Shown: positions 26,977 to 36,398, counted from the first letter of the stretch. The stretch: DNA of 64,000 nucleotides from Thalassobaculum sp. OXR-137 (GCF_034377285.1 NZ_CP139715.1:2960001-3024000); one strand, 5' to 3'. Program-made: numbers and translations. Notes: generated from the sequence alone by a model not told the origin.

Positions 26977-29466
26977 TTACACCGCGACAGGCTCCCACCG
27001 GGGCTGTCCGGTCGATCGGCGGGCGACCCGTCCCTCGGGGTCGATGGAGAACAGGAAGATCCAGCCGTTGTCCACGAGACGGCGCACCGTTTCGTGCCGG
27101 GCGACGATCCGGTCGATGGCCTGTTGCGGCGCCTCCAGATAGACCGAAAGCCGCATCGGGTCGTGGACCAGTCGGTCGCCGTCATGGACCGATTGCAGGG
27201 GCAGACCGACCCGAAGATCGCCGCCGTTGCCCTCCATCACGCCGATCGTGCCGACCACGTTGTGCAGCGTCTTGTTGCCGCTTCCGAACACCCGGTTGTC
27301 GACGCTGGAGCCGTAGTACTGAAGGTTGATCCAGCTCGCGACGATCATCGGTGCCGTCATGATCAGCTCCAGGATCCGGAAGTCCGTATCCGACTGCCAG
27401 TCGTAGCTGTGCAGAAAGACCTGGCCCTTGAGATCCATGCCGGCGGTGCGGGTGCGCGGGGCCGCCACGAACGCGGTGCAGCCGGCGAGCCCCCATTCCG
27501 GACGCACCTGGCTCCAGTCCCGGGCGCGGGCCCGAAGGCTGCGATCGACATCGCCGCCGTCCTGCAGCTTGAGCGAGGGCGCGCGTTCCAGCCGGGCGAT
27601 CCGGCCGGCCGAGGCGAGCTGCTCCTTCAGACGCGCGAGGTCGTCCAGATGTTCCGGCGCCTGCCTGTCGGCGTCGAACAGGGTGACCGCGTCGGTGGTC
27701 GTGTCGTGCAGGCCGGCGACGAAGACCGTGTCCTGCGGCACGCGGATGCCGCGCTGTGCCAGCCCCTTCCGGACGTCGGCGTCGTTCAGCAGGGCCGCCG
27801 CCACCCGGGCGTTCACGTCGCCGCTCTGGCCGCCGCACGCCCCGCAGTCCAGGCCCCGGGCATGCGGATTGTTCACGGTCGACGCGCCGTGGCCGACCAG
27901 GAGAACGACGCGGGCGAAGCCCCCGGTCAGCGACATGCCCGTCAGGATGGCCTGCGCTATCGCGACCCGGTCCGCCCCGGCGATGCCGGTATGCCGCCCG
28001 CCCGCGACCGGCGGATCGATCTCCGGCCGGGTCCGGCCGCGCACCGGTCCGAGGAGGCCGGCGCCTACAGGATCGGCAACCGGCCGGGTCAGACCGAGGC
28101 TGTCGGTCACCAGCTTCGCCGCGAAACCCAGCCCGGAGAGCTCGACAAAGGGAAAGCTTCCGGCCGCGGTCCGCCGGACCCGGGCGATCGCCTGGGCGAC
28201 GCCGCGCCGGACCTGCCGTGCCCGGCCGACGGCCGCGCTCTCTGCCGGCGTCGGGCTGGCCTCGCGGATGACGGTGGTCGGCGCCAGCAGCACCGGGCAA
28301 CGCGGCAGGCCCTCGTCGCTGCCGAGCGGCACATGTTCGAGCGGGAGGCCGAAGAAACCGGCGAAGCCCAGAGTGTCGATATCCGGCGAGACTGTCTCGA
28401 GCGCCCGCCGGAACACTTCCGAGCGCACGTCGATGCAGAAGGCGGCCTGCACGGCCGGCCGGCGACCGGCGGCGGGGCTCTCTGTCCTGGGGGCTGCCGC
28501 CAGGGTGCGGGCGAACCGCCGCTGCCAGGCGCGCTCGTACGCCGACAGCAGCACCAGGTCCAGGGCCGCGGGCTCGCCGATGGACGGGCCGTCGGCGTAG
28601 CTCCTGCGCGTCTCGGCCCATTGCGCGGTCACGTCGACATTGGCGAACAGCGCGCCGCGCAGGATGACCTCCCAGCCGAGCCGGGCGGCCAGCAGCTCGA
28701 ACAGGTGATCGCTGTGCCGACCCTTCAGCTCGGCTTCCCAGAGCAGGTGCCGGGCGTATCCGGCCCAGCCCGAGACGGTCATCAGCAGCCGATGACAGTA
28801 GAGCTCGACGCCGGCCGGCTCGATCCCGAGGAGCAGGACGGCCTCCCGGACCAGGTCCTCCGGCGCCTGCGGCAGATGGGCCGCGTGCCGCCGGGCCGAT
28901 GTCAGACCATGGATCTCCGCCGTCCTGTCCGCCGAGGCGACCTCGCGCCAGACTGCATAGAAGCTGCCGCTGGGCTCGTCCTCAGCGAAATGGGCGGCGG
29001 CACAGGTCGAGAGTTGCTGTACCACGATCCGCGGCCAGTCGGTCCCGGTCGCACCGGCGGCAATCTCCGCCACCGTCGCGATCGGGCGGATCTCGGAAGT
29101 GCCGTGGCCCTCCGCCAGCGCTTTCTTGATCTCGGCGACCGATGCCGGCAAACCGGTGCCGTGGGTCGCAGCTAGGGCATCGGCGAGGTCCGGGTCGGTG
29201 ATCCGCCCGCTCTCCACCGCTGCGGCGAAGAACGGCCGGTCCATGAACATCCGCGCGCCCGCTACCTGGGCCATCCGTCCGGCCGCCTGGGCGAAGGGAT
29301 GGCTGTCCAGGCCGAGGAAGGGATTGACCGCGACGAACCTGTCGAGCGGCCAGAGCGGGGCGATGCGGCGCAGTGCGGCCCGTGCCGCGGCGACCGGGTC
29401 AGGGTCGGCGGTCGCCGGCCGGGACTCCAGATGGGCAAGGTCGGCGGGGTTGGCTTGAACGTTCAT
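26977..29466 (-). CDS. dabA: DabA: carbonic-anhydrase-like subunit of the DAB inorganic carbon transporter
   Basis: The protein has 829 residues from ATG 29466 (MNVQANPADLAHL), matching the usual 830 of the DUF2309/UPF0753 family. Beta-carbonic-anhydrase-like zinc ligands are present: C344 and D346 in AAFCIDVRSE, H526 in VGHGAST and C541 in GLDCGACGG. DabA, on the cytosolic face, converts CO2 to bicarbonate vectorially, using the cation gradient through membrane partner DabB. The gene starts 14 bases after the dabB stop. The reading frame stays open upstream through dabB by chance. No LysR regulator gene flanks the pair. Confidence 0.93.
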   Translation of the reverse strand: MNVQANPADLAHLESRPATADPDPVAAARAALRRIAPLWPLDRFVAVNPFLGLDSHPFAQAAGRMAQVAGARMFMDRPFFAAAVESGRITDPDLADALAATHGTGLPASVAEIKKALAEGHGTSEIRPIATVAEIAAGATGTDWPRIVVQQLSTCAAAHFAEDEPSGSFYAVWREVASADRTAEIHGLTSARRHAAHLPQAPEDLVREAVLLLGIEPAGVELYCHRLLMTVSGWAGYARHLLWEAELKGRHSDHLFELLAARLGWEVILRGALFANVDVTAQWAETRRSYADGPSIGEPAALDLVLLSAYERAWQRRFARTLAAAPRTESPAAGRRPAVQAAFCIDVRSEVFRRALETVSPDIDTLGFAGFFGLPLEHVPLGSDEGLPRCPVLLAPTTVIREASPTPAESAAVGRARQVRRGVAQAIARVRRTAAGSFPFVELSGLGFAAKLVTDSLGLTRPVADPVGAGLLGPVRGRTRPEIDPPVAGGRHTGIAGADRVAIAQAILTGMSLTGGFARVVLLVGHGASTVNNPHARGLDCGACGGQSGDVNARVAAALLNDADVRKGLAQRGIRVPQDTVFVAGLHDTTTDAVTLFDADRQAPEHLDDLARLKEQLASAGRIARLERAPSLKLQDGGDVDRSLRARARDWSQVRPEWGLAGCTAFVAAPRTRTAGMDLKGQVFLHSYDWQSDTDFRILELIMTAPMIVASWINLQYYGSSVDNRVFGSGNKTLHNVVGTIGVMEGNGGDLRVGLPLQSVHDGDRLVHDPMRLSVYLEAPQQAIDRIVARHETVRRLVDNGWIFLFSIDPEGRVARRSTGQPRWEPVAV

Positions 29467-29480
29467 CGGACGATCCTCCT

Positions 29481-31076
29481 TCAGCGTGCCGCGCCGGGCA
29501 GCCGGTAGCTGCCGACCAGCCGGTCGAACCAGGCGTTTGCATAGAACCCGTTGGCGAGATGGATCCGCAGCCGGCGCAGGGACGGCGTGTCTCCCGTCGG
29601 CAGGCCGCAGATCTGCAGCACGGTCACGGCCCCGAAGCTCAGCACGACGGCGGCGGCAAGCGCCCAGTCGCCGGGACCGGGGATGGCGGATGCCGGGAAG
29701 GCCGAGTCGGTCAGGGCCATCATGGCCGTGTGCAGGCCGAGATAGAGCGTCAGCCCGGCCGCGGCGATCAGCAGCATGCCGGCGAAGACGCGGCCCGCCG
29801 TCGCCTTGCCCGCCATCGCCATGCCCGCCGGCCGGATCAGGAAGGTCGCCACGGCCATGACCAGAATGGCGGCCAGCGCCAGTTCCCCGGATCCGATGCC
29901 GGTCGTGAGGCCGGCGGCCGCAGCGCCGGCGTAGGTCAGCCCGAGGGCGAGCAGCAGGGACGGCACGAAAACCGCGGGCCGGACCGCCGGCTGTGGCATC
30001 TGCCTGCCGCGGCTGCGCGCCAGATCGACGGCGCTGCCGGAGGACAGGAAGGCGTGCGCCTTGTACAGGGAGTGGGCGACGATATGCAGAAGCGCCAGCG
30101 GGAACGCGCCCAGGCCGCATTGCAGGAGCATGAACCCCATCTGCGCGACGGTCGACCAGCCCAGCGAGACCTTGACGCTGGACTGGGTGGTGAGCACCGC
30201 GGTGCCGATCAGCGCCGTGGCGGCACCGAGCAGTGCCAGGACCGGCAGGGCGCCGGCCGCCAGCACCATCACATCGGCGAAGCGCAGCACCAGGAAGCCG
30301 CCCGCGTTGATGATGCCGGCATGCAGCAGCGCGGAGACCGGCGTCGGCGTCTCCATCACCTCGAGCAGCCAGCCATGGGTGGGAAACTGGGCGGATTTCA
30401 GCACGGCCGCCAGGACGATGAGATACCCGGCGAGCGTCACCGTCGCCCCGGAACCGGGAGCGCCGGCGGTCCGCGCGGCGTCGAGGATGGCGGCGATGTC
30501 CGCCGTGCCGAAGGCGGCGATCAACAGGCCCGCCGCTGCGGCCAGGCAAACATCGCCAATCCGGGCCGTCATGAACTTCTTGCGGGCGGCGGCGATCGCC
30601 TGCCGCCGGGCCGGATAGAAGGTCAGGAGCCGATGCAGTGCCAGGCTGGTGGCAATCCAGGCCGGGACCAGCACGGCGAGACTGCCCGCGATTACCAGGG
30701 CGCAGACCGCGGCCAGGGTGAGGCAGAGCCCGGAGACGAACGCGCCCTGGCGCGGGTCCCCGTCCAGGTAGTTGCGGCTGAACCGCACGATGACCGCCCC
30801 GAGGAAGGTCACCAGCAGCAGCATCACCGTACTGAGCAGGTCCAGGCGGACCAGCGCCCCGATCCGGTCGCCGAACGGAGTCGGCCCCGATAGGGGACCG
30901 GCGACTGCGAACAGGCCGGCCGCCGCCACGGCGAGCACAAGGGCCGCCCCCGTCCCGACGGACGCCGCCCTCAGCGCCAGACGCGGACGGGCGCCCGGGT
31001 CGCGCCCGGCGATCACGGCAGCGACGGCGAAGCACACGGGGGGCGCCATGGCGGCGAGCAGGGCGAAAGACAGCAT
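29481..31076 (-). CDS. dabB: DabB: NuoL/MrpA-like membrane subunit of the DAB inorganic carbon transporter
   Basis: The 531-residue protein has about 13-14 transmembrane helices of the proton-conducting antiporter family. The core motif is KSAQFPTHGWLLEVMETPTP followed by VSALLHAGIINAGGFLVLR, then LGWSTVAQMGFMLLQCGLGA and HIVAHSLYKAHAFLSSGS. In the DAB system it couples a proton or sodium gradient to DabA and raises cytosolic bicarbonate. In a heterotroph this feeds carboxylases under air levels of CO2. It is the first gene of the dabBA operon; a short inverted repeat lies about 80 bases upstream. Confidence 0.92.
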   Translation of the reverse strand: MLSFALLAAMAPPVCFAVAAVIAGRDPGARPRLALRAASVGTGAALVLAVAAAGLFAVAGPLSGPTPFGDRIGALVRLDLLSTVMLLLVTFLGAVIVRFSRNYLDGDPRQGAFVSGLCLTLAAVCALVIAGSLAVLVPAWIATSLALHRLLTFYPARRQAIAAARKKFMTARIGDVCLAAAAGLLIAAFGTADIAAILDAARTAGAPGSGATVTLAGYLIVLAAVLKSAQFPTHGWLLEVMETPTPVSALLHAGIINAGGFLVLRFADVMVLAAGALPVLALLGAATALIGTAVLTTQSSVKVSLGWSTVAQMGFMLLQCGLGAFPLALLHIVAHSLYKAHAFLSSGSAVDLARSRGRQMPQPAVRPAVFVPSLLLALGLTYAGAAAAGLTTGIGSGELALAAILVMAVATFLIRPAGMAMAGKATAGRVFAGMLLIAAAGLTLYLGLHTAMMALTDSAFPASAIPGPGDWALAAAVVLSFGAVTVLQICGLPTGDTPSLRRLRIHLANGFYANAWFDRLVGSYRLPGAAR

Positions 31077-31407
31077 GTCCGACTCCGGTCGAAGAAAGGA
31101 TGCCGGCGTATCTATCGGAGTCGTTGGTATGAAGAAAATTCAATGATTGGAATTAAACGTTCTGTTTTAAGGAACGTTAAGGGCAACAGCGGTGTGGACC
31201 CGGGCCCGTCGGGCGCTACAGCCTCACTCACGCCGTCGCCATACGCAGCAGGTGGACGGGGCGAACGCCAGGCCTTTGCCGACGCCCGCCCCCAGGAGCC
31301 GATGACGATCGGGTCCACCGCGAGAACACTCCATTCTCAGGGATAGCGCTGCGGCGCTATGCCCATCGTGGCTATAAATCGATTGCCAACGGTTCCGAAC
31401 CCACCCG
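31077..31407. other. Gene-free stretch before dabB with an inverted repeat
   Basis: These 331 bases hold the dabBA promoter side and the end of the chemoreceptor transcript. The only clear element is AACGTTC (31156-31162) / GAACGTT (31172-31178) with a 9-base T/A-rich spacer, inside a locally AT-rich patch (about 31126-31180). It could be an operator for dabBA or a stem after the chemoreceptor gene. No coding sequence is convincing. Confidence 0.45.
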
Positions 31408-33372
31408 TCAGGCAGCGATCCGGGCCGTGATGGCTTCGACGGCGTGCTGGTTCGAGGTGTCGAGCGAGAACCTCAACCGGGTGGAGTCGCCGATTTCAAC
31501 GATCTGCGCCGAAATGCGCTGGCCTTCGACGATCAGAGAAACTCCGTCGCCGACGCGGCCGCTGATCCGGCTGCCGAAATGCGCACCGCCCAGCCCGATA
31601 TCCACCAGACGTCCTGTCACCGGGCCGGATGCTGTTTCGACGGTTGCAGGAAGATCGCACGTCTTACGGTCGAAGTTCCGACGCTCGCCGGCCCGGGTGA
31701 TCTCCGCCAGGAAGCTCTTGATCTCCGAACGTAGCGTGGCGGTCTGTTCGGCTAGGTGGGAGGCCGTGCCGGCGACACTTTCGGCAGCCCCGCGGGAATC
31801 GGACGCCGCCGTCCGAACCGAGGTGATGCTTTCCGCGACCATTGAGGTGCCGCTTGCGACTTCCTCCACTGACCGCACGATTTCCTGGGTCGCGGCGTTC
31901 TGCTGATCCATCGCGGCCGCCACGGACGCGCTGATCGATCCGATCCGCTCGATGACGTCGGCAATTTCCGCGATGGCGCCGGTCGCCTCGCCGGAGACCT
32001 CCTGCATCTCCTGAATCTGGCGCGAGATGTCCGCGGTGGCACTTGCGGTCTGAGTGGCCAGGCCTTTCACTTCGCCGGCGACCACGGCGAAACCCTTGCC
32101 GGCATCGCCGGCACGAGCAGCCTCGATCGTTGCGTTGAGGGCGAGCAGGTTGGTTTGGGCGGCGATCGAACTGATCAGATCAACCACCTCCGTGATCTGA
32201 CCCGTCGCGGCCTGAAGCCGGCTGACCGTGTTGACGATATCTTTGGCTTGCACCTGGGCCTCGCCGGTAACCGAATTCGCGGCACCGACCTGACGGGTGA
32301 CCTCGGCGATGGAGGCGGCCATCTCCTGGGCGGCAGACGAGACGGTCTGCACGTTCACGCTCGCCTGCTCGGCGGCGGCACTGACCGTAACCGCCTGATC
32401 CGTCGTCGTCGAAGCGCTGCGGTGAACCGTTTCGGCGGTGCTGGACATCTCATCGGAGGCTTCGGAGAGGCGTTCCAGGACGCCGGCCATGGTGGCGGAA
32501 AAGTCGCGGATCAGACGCTCGCTGGCGTCGCGGCGACGCTCCTTTTCGAGCTGCTCCGCCGCCTGCTGACGGGCGAGCTCCTGACGCTCGCGAAGCTTCG
32601 ACTTGAAGCTGGCAATGGCCCGCGAAAGGTCGCCGATCTCGTCCTTTCGCTGGTCGTCGCCATCCTCGACGCTCAGATCTTCGTCGGCGAGGCGCTGAAC
32701 TGCCGACACGGAGGACGTCAGCGGGCGAGCGACATTGCGCGCGAACAGCCAGGTGAAGCCCAGCATTGCGGCGGTCACGGCAAGCACCGAAAGACCGACC
32801 TGCAGCGCGACTGAGCGAAATTCGGCCTGGACATCGTCGAGATACAGGCCGCTGCCGAGCACCCAGTTCCATCCAGGCAGCAGCTTGACGAACGAGGTCT
32901 TCTCAACGGGCTGCTCGAAGCCGGGCTTCGGCCACTGGTAGTTGACGAAACCAGAACCGTTGGCCTTTACGGCGTTGACGAACTCGCGGAACACGAAAGT
33001 GCCTGCCGGATCCTTCAGACCGGAGACATCCTGGCCATCGAGGGCCGGTTTGATCGGATGCATCACGACCACGTGGTTCATATCATTGATCCACACGTAG
33101 TCGCCGTCGGCGTAGCGCAGCTCACGGATCGCATCCATGGCAGCGGATTTCGCCTCGTCCACCGGCAGTGCGCCGGCCTTGGCGCGGGCTTCGTATCCGG
33201 CCGCGATGGAGTAGGCCGCGTCGACAACGGCGGTGATTTGGCGTTGCTTGCCGGTCGTCAGCATCTCCTTCTGCGAGTAGAGAGTCCACGCTCCCCAACT
33301 CACGTTCAGAATGGTGATGGCGGCCACGAAAACCACCATCTTTTGGGTGAGAGGCAGGTTCTTGAAGTTCAT
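31408..33372 (-). CDS. Methyl-accepting chemotaxis protein with Cache sensor and C-terminal PilZ domain
   Basis: The protein has 654 residues. TM1 is at about 10-30, followed by a periplasmic single Cache (sCache_2-like) domain at 40-185 ([34 protein letters not shown]), TM2 at about 190-210 and HAMP at 210-263. MCP signalling helices lie at about 300-545 ([19 protein letters not shown]), and a PilZ-like domain at about 565-650 (RRNFDR, DIGLGG). Cache domains of this type bind small organic acids. PilZ domains bind c-di-GMP through RxxxR and D/NxSxxG; here the serine is glycine, so binding is uncertain. A receptor joining ligand and second-messenger input is implied. No che genes are nearby. 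Confidence 0.88.
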   Translation of the reverse strand: MNFKNLPLTQKMVVFVAAITILNVSWGAWTLYSQKEMLTTGKQRQITAVVDAAYSIAAGYEARAKAGALPVDEAKSAAMDAIRELRYADGDYVWINDMNHVVVMHPIKPALDGQDVSGLKDPAGTFVFREFVNAVKANGSGFVNYQWPKPGFEQPVEKTSFVKLLPGWNWVLGSGLYLDDVQAEFRSVALQVGLSVLAVTAAMLGFTWLFARNVARPLTSSVSAVQRLADEDLSVEDGDDQRKDEIGDLSRAIASFKSKLRERQELARQQAAEQLEKERRRDASERLIRDFSATMAGVLERLSEASDEMSSTAETVHRSASTTTDQAVTVSAAAEQASVNVQTVSSAAQEMAASIAEVTRQVGAANSVTGEAQVQAKDIVNTVSRLQAATGQITEVVDLISSIAAQTNLLALNATIEAARAGDAGKGFAVVAGEVKGLATQTASATADISRQIQEMQEVSGEATGAIAEIADVIERIGSISASVAAAMDQQNAATQEIVRSVEEVASGTSMVAESITSVRTAASDSRGAAESVAGTASHLAEQTATLRSEIKSFLAEITRAGERRNFDRKTCDLPATVETASGPVTGRLVDIGLGGAHFGSRISGRVGDGVSLIVEGQRISAQIVEIGDSTRLRFSLDTSNQHAVEAITARIAA

Positions 33373-33737
33373 GACATTATCCTGAAAGGACGGACCTAAA
33401 TCTAAATCGCTAGTTCGGTTGGCACGTAACAGCCCTCCGGTTTCGCTCTCTTCTGGACTCGAATACGCCCATGGCTTTTACGACGACACATCGTCAGATC
33501 TTCCGCCTGGGGTCAGGCAGAGTGTCGAACGCTTCATGTTCTCTCAGTCGCTGAGTGCCGGTGTTTGGGGCAGTTTGGGGTGGTTGGATAGCAGAAACAG
33601 CTTGGGGCGATATACCGACAGCTTGATTAAAAGACCGTAAATAAGTCCGGCATTTTACAGGGGCGATGGTCTGAATCCGGACGAAGGCGTAGCGCCGCCC
33701 TCCTGCTTCAGTCCATGTTCCCCACGCGACCCGGCTG
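33373..33737. other. Gene-free stretch between chemoreceptor and ATPase remnant
   Basis: These 365 bases contain no convincing gene in either direction. Short open frames on both strands lack ribosome sites and protein-like composition. A locally AT-rich part (about 33595-33665) may be decayed sequence linked to the deletion that left the ABC ATPase fragment next door, or the chemoreceptor promoter. No repeat or attachment site was recognised. Confidence 0.5.
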
Positions 33738-34025
33738 TCAGGCGGCGCCGTCCACCGAGATGTGGGGGAACCCCCTCGAACAGGGTTCGACACGGGCATG
33801 CACCCGATAGACCCGCTCCAGCATCTCCACTGTGATCACCTCCTCAGTCGGCCCGCTGGCCCACAGGCCGCCGTCGCTCAGGACCATCGTCATGTCGGCG
33901 AAGCGCAGCACCTGGTCGAGGTCGTGGATCGCGATCAGGATCAGCAGACCGCTGCCCCGTGCGAGCCGTTGCAGGAAGGCGAGCATCTGGGCCTGACGCC
34001 GCAGATCCAGCGCGCTGGTCTCGAG
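33738..34025 (-). pseudogene. 3' remnant of an iron-chelate ABC ATPase gene (FecE-type)
   Basis: Only the last part of a FecE-like ATPase remains: ETSALDLRRQAQMLAFLQRL (the end of Walker B/D-loop, with the DEP part changed), LILIAIHDLDQVLRFADMTM (switch histidine), then VITVEMLERVYRVHARVEPC to the family-like C-terminus. Walker A, Q-loop and signature are all missing, so it cannot hydrolyse ATP. About 20 bases upstream of where homology begins lies a Fur-like box. This suggests an internal deletion that joined an iron-regulated promoter to the tail of its operon. No permease or binding-protein gene is left. Confidence 0.8.
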
Positions 34026-34043
34026 CGGGCCGACGCTAGTGTA

Positions 34044-34062
34044 ATTGCGAACGATTCTCAAT
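34044..34062. promoter_or_regulatory. Fur-like box beside the ATPase remnant
   Basis: ATTGCGAACGATTCTCAAT has 7-base arms (ATTGCGA / TCTCAAT) with a single mismatch around ACGAT, and closely resembles classic proteobacterial Fur sites (GCGAATNATTCTC). It shares TTGCGA with the box at 22274-22294. It now controls only a gene fragment. Confidence 0.55.
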
Positions 34063-34173
34063 CTGCTTCTGCTCGCGAGACCCGCCGCCGAACGCAAAGA
34101 TCCCCCGCGCCGCCGGGAACGCGGAGGATCGTCGCGGGGCCGTGAGGACGGCCGCCTGAGCGCATGCGGCGGT

Positions 34174-35247
34174 TCAGGCCGCCGATCGACAGGCGTCTTC
34201 CTCGCCCACAGGGATCGCCGGTACCAGGGCCCGGACGAGGTCGGTCATGTCGAGACGGCCGACGACCTCGTCGTTCCGGATGACCTTGAAGCAGGCGGAA
34301 CTGTCGCCCTGGGCCTGGGCGATCACGTCCTCCAGGGTGGCTTCGGCATCGACCGTGTCCTTCACCCCCTCCAGATCGGCGGCGCTGCGCATGACCGAGC
34401 GGACGCGCAGCACCCGCGCCCTGTTGATGTCGGTGATGAACTTTTTGACGTAGGCATCGGCCGGATTCATCAGGATCTTCTGTGGCTCGCCCTGCTGGAC
34501 GATGAAGCCGTCCTTCAGGATCACCAGCTTGTCGGCGAGCTTGAGCGCCTCGTCCAGGTCATGGGTGATGAACACCACCGTCTTGTGCAGCTCCTCCTGG
34601 AGCTCCAGGAGCAGGTTCTGCATGTCGGTGCGGATCAGCGGGTCGAGGGCGGAGAATGCCTCGTCCATGAGCATGATCGGCGCGTTGGAGGTCAGCGCCC
34701 GGGCCAGGCCGACACGTTGCTGCATGCCGCCGGAGAGCTGGTTCGGGTGCTGATTTGCCTGGCCCTGGAGGCCGACCCGGTCCAGCCACTTGTTCGCCTC
34801 GTCGGTCCAGTCCTCCTGGGAGACCCCCCGGACCGCGAGCGGCATGCCGGCGTTCTCCAGCACGGTGCGGTGCGGCAGCAGGGCGAATTTCTGAAACACC
34901 ATGGACATGGTTTCCTGGCGCAGGGTGCGCAGCCTGTCCTCGCCGAAGCTCAGGATGTCCTCGCCGTCGACCTCGATCGACCCGGCGGTCGGCCGGATCA
35001 GCAGGTTGAGGTGGCGGATCAGGGTCGACTTGCCCGAGCCCGACAGACCCATGATCACGGTGATCTTGCCGTCGGGAATGTCGATGTTGATGTCGCTCAG
35101 GCCCAGCACGTGGTTGTGCTGTTCCAGCAGGTCCGGCTTGGAGAGGCCCTGGGTGACGTGTTCCATCGCTCCGTCGGGATCGTCTCCGAAGATCTTGTAG
35201 AGATGCTGCAGCGAGACCCGGGTTTCGGCGGATTGCGTGTCGGTCAT
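34174..35247 (-). CDS. proV: Glycine betaine/proline ABC transporter ATP-binding protein ProV
   Basis: The protein has 357 residues from ATG 35247. The N-terminal part (VSLQHLYKIFGDDPDGAM) is the typical ProV extension. Walker A GLSGSGKST lies near 68, signature LSGGMQQRVGLARAL, Walker B PIMLMDEAFSALDPLIR, and a C-terminal CBS-type regulatory region at about 285-345. ProV energises import of quaternary ammonium osmoprotectants. It is last in the proX-proW-proV order (read leftward), 11 bases after the proW stop. Frequent alternative: a choline-specific ChoV. Confidence 0.93.
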   Translation of the reverse strand: MTDTQSAETRVSLQHLYKIFGDDPDGAMEHVTQGLSKPDLLEQHNHVLGLSDINIDIPDGKITVIMGLSGSGKSTLIRHLNLLIRPTAGSIEVDGEDILSFGEDRLRTLRQETMSMVFQKFALLPHRTVLENAGMPLAVRGVSQEDWTDEANKWLDRVGLQGQANQHPNQLSGGMQQRVGLARALTSNAPIMLMDEAFSALDPLIRTDMQNLLLELQEELHKTVVFITHDLDEALKLADKLVILKDGFIVQQGEPQKILMNPADAYVKKFITDINRARVLRVRSVMRSAADLEGVKDTVDAEATLEDVIAQAQGDSSACFKVIRNDEVVGRLDMTDLVRALVPAIPVGEEDACRSAA

Positions 35248-35258
35248 GACGGATCTCC

Positions 35259-36299
35259 TCAATGCTGCTGGACGGAGTTGATGCGCTGGAGCGCCGACTT
35301 GGTGACCCGGTCGAGGATCACCGCCAGCAGCACGATCCCGAGGCCGGCGACGAGACCGACGCCCAGTTCGAGATTGCGGATACCGCGCAGCACGAGGACG
35401 CCGAGGCCGGGAGCGGAGACCAGCGAGGCGATCACCACCATCGCCAGCGACATCATGATCGTCTGGTTCACACCGGCCATGATGGTCGGCAGGGCGAGCG
35501 GGATCTGCACGCCGAACAGCTTCTGGTGCTTGGTCATGCCGAAGGCGTCGGCCGCCTCGATCACGTCCTTGTCGACCAGACGGATGCCGAGATCGGTCAG
35601 CCGGATCACCGGCACGATCGCGTAAAGGATGATGGCGATGCCGAACAGCTTGGATTCGGTGACGCTGAACAGGAAGATCAGCGGGATCAGGTAGACGAAG
35701 GGCGGCAGGGTCTGGAGCATGTCCAGCACCGGCGTCGTCATGCGCCGCATGGTGTCGCTGCGCGACATCAGGATGCCGATGGGAACCCCGAGCAGGACGC
35801 ACAGGAAGGCGCAGACGAAGATGATCGACAGGGTCTGCATCGCGTAATCGTACTGGTCGATGAAGGCGAGGCCGGCGAGGCTGACGCCGACGAAGACCAC
35901 CAGGCTCGCGGACCGGGAAACCAGCCAGACGACGAGCAGAAGCGCCGGAATGACGATCCACCACGGGGTCGCCAGCATGCCGTAGAGCGCGCCGTCGAGC
36001 ATCCAGCTCAACGGCTGCGTGATCGGGTCGAGGACGACCTGCAGGCTGTCCTTGATGTTCAGGAACCCCTGTTCCAGGCCCTTGGTCACGTCGCGCGACT
36101 GGGGCATCGCGGCGCAGGCATCGTTCAGGGCGTCCAGGGAGGGGAAGGGCGTGTCCCACAGGGAGACCTGCTGTTCGCCCCCGTCGCCGCCGGAACTCTG
36201 CGCGACCAGGTCGGACATGGACATCGGGGCGGAGCTGGCCGAGGAGCCGCACCAGTCCTCAAGCCCCAGGGCTTCAAATATGCCGTCATAGGTGGCCAC
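35259..36299 (-). CDS. proW: Glycine betaine/proline ABC transporter permease ProW
   Basis: The 346-residue protein has a hydrophilic N-terminus of about 95 residues, as in enterobacterial ProW, followed by about seven helices. The BPD signature region is DVIEAADAFGMTKHQKLFGV with QIPLALPTIMAGVNQ. It forms the membrane channel with ProV. A rho-independent terminator sits between proX and this gene, so it probably receives read-through transcription only. Confidence 0.92.
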   Translation of the reverse strand: MATYDGIFEALGLEDWCGSSASSAPMSMSDLVAQSSGGDGGEQQVSLWDTPFPSLDALNDACAAMPQSRDVTKGLEQGFLNIKDSLQVVLDPITQPLSWMLDGALYGMLATPWWIVIPALLLVVWLVSRSASLVVFVGVSLAGLAFIDQYDYAMQTLSIIFVCAFLCVLLGVPIGILMSRSDTMRRMTTPVLDMLQTLPPFVYLIPLIFLFSVTESKLFGIAIILYAIVPVIRLTDLGIRLVDKDVIEAADAFGMTKHQKLFGVQIPLALPTIMAGVNQTIMMSLAMVVIASLVSAPGLGVLVLRGIRNLELGVGLVAGLGIVLLAVILDRVTKSALQRINSVQQH

Positions 36300-36346
36300 G
36301 ACGTAAGCCTTTCCCGCCGCTCACACGGCGTTCGTTCTCGATAACC

Positions 36347-36383
36347 AAAAGAAAAGCGGGGCCGCGCCATGCGCGACCCCGCT
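36347..36383 (-). terminator. Rho-independent terminator between proX and proW
   Basis: Read leftward, AGCGGGG (36383-36377) pairs with CCCCGCT (36361-36355), continued after one mismatch by GCGCG/CGCGC around a 3-base loop, followed by TTTTCTTTT. It starts 16 bases after the proX stop. It would limit proWV relative to proX, matching the need for excess binding protein. Confidence 0.85.
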
Positions 36384-36398
36384 GCAAAGATCGGCAGA

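Noticed and set aside
26977-31143. A single open frame of 1388 codons spanning dabA and dabB
   Set aside because: Only the part from 29466 matches DabA; the upstream part is the dabB gene read in the wrong frame, kept open by high GC. DabB itself is clear in its own frame.
33494-33799. 101-codon minus-strand frame as a possible integrase or recombinase remnant
   Set aside because: No catalytic motif, no ribosome site, and it overlaps the end of the ATPase remnant.
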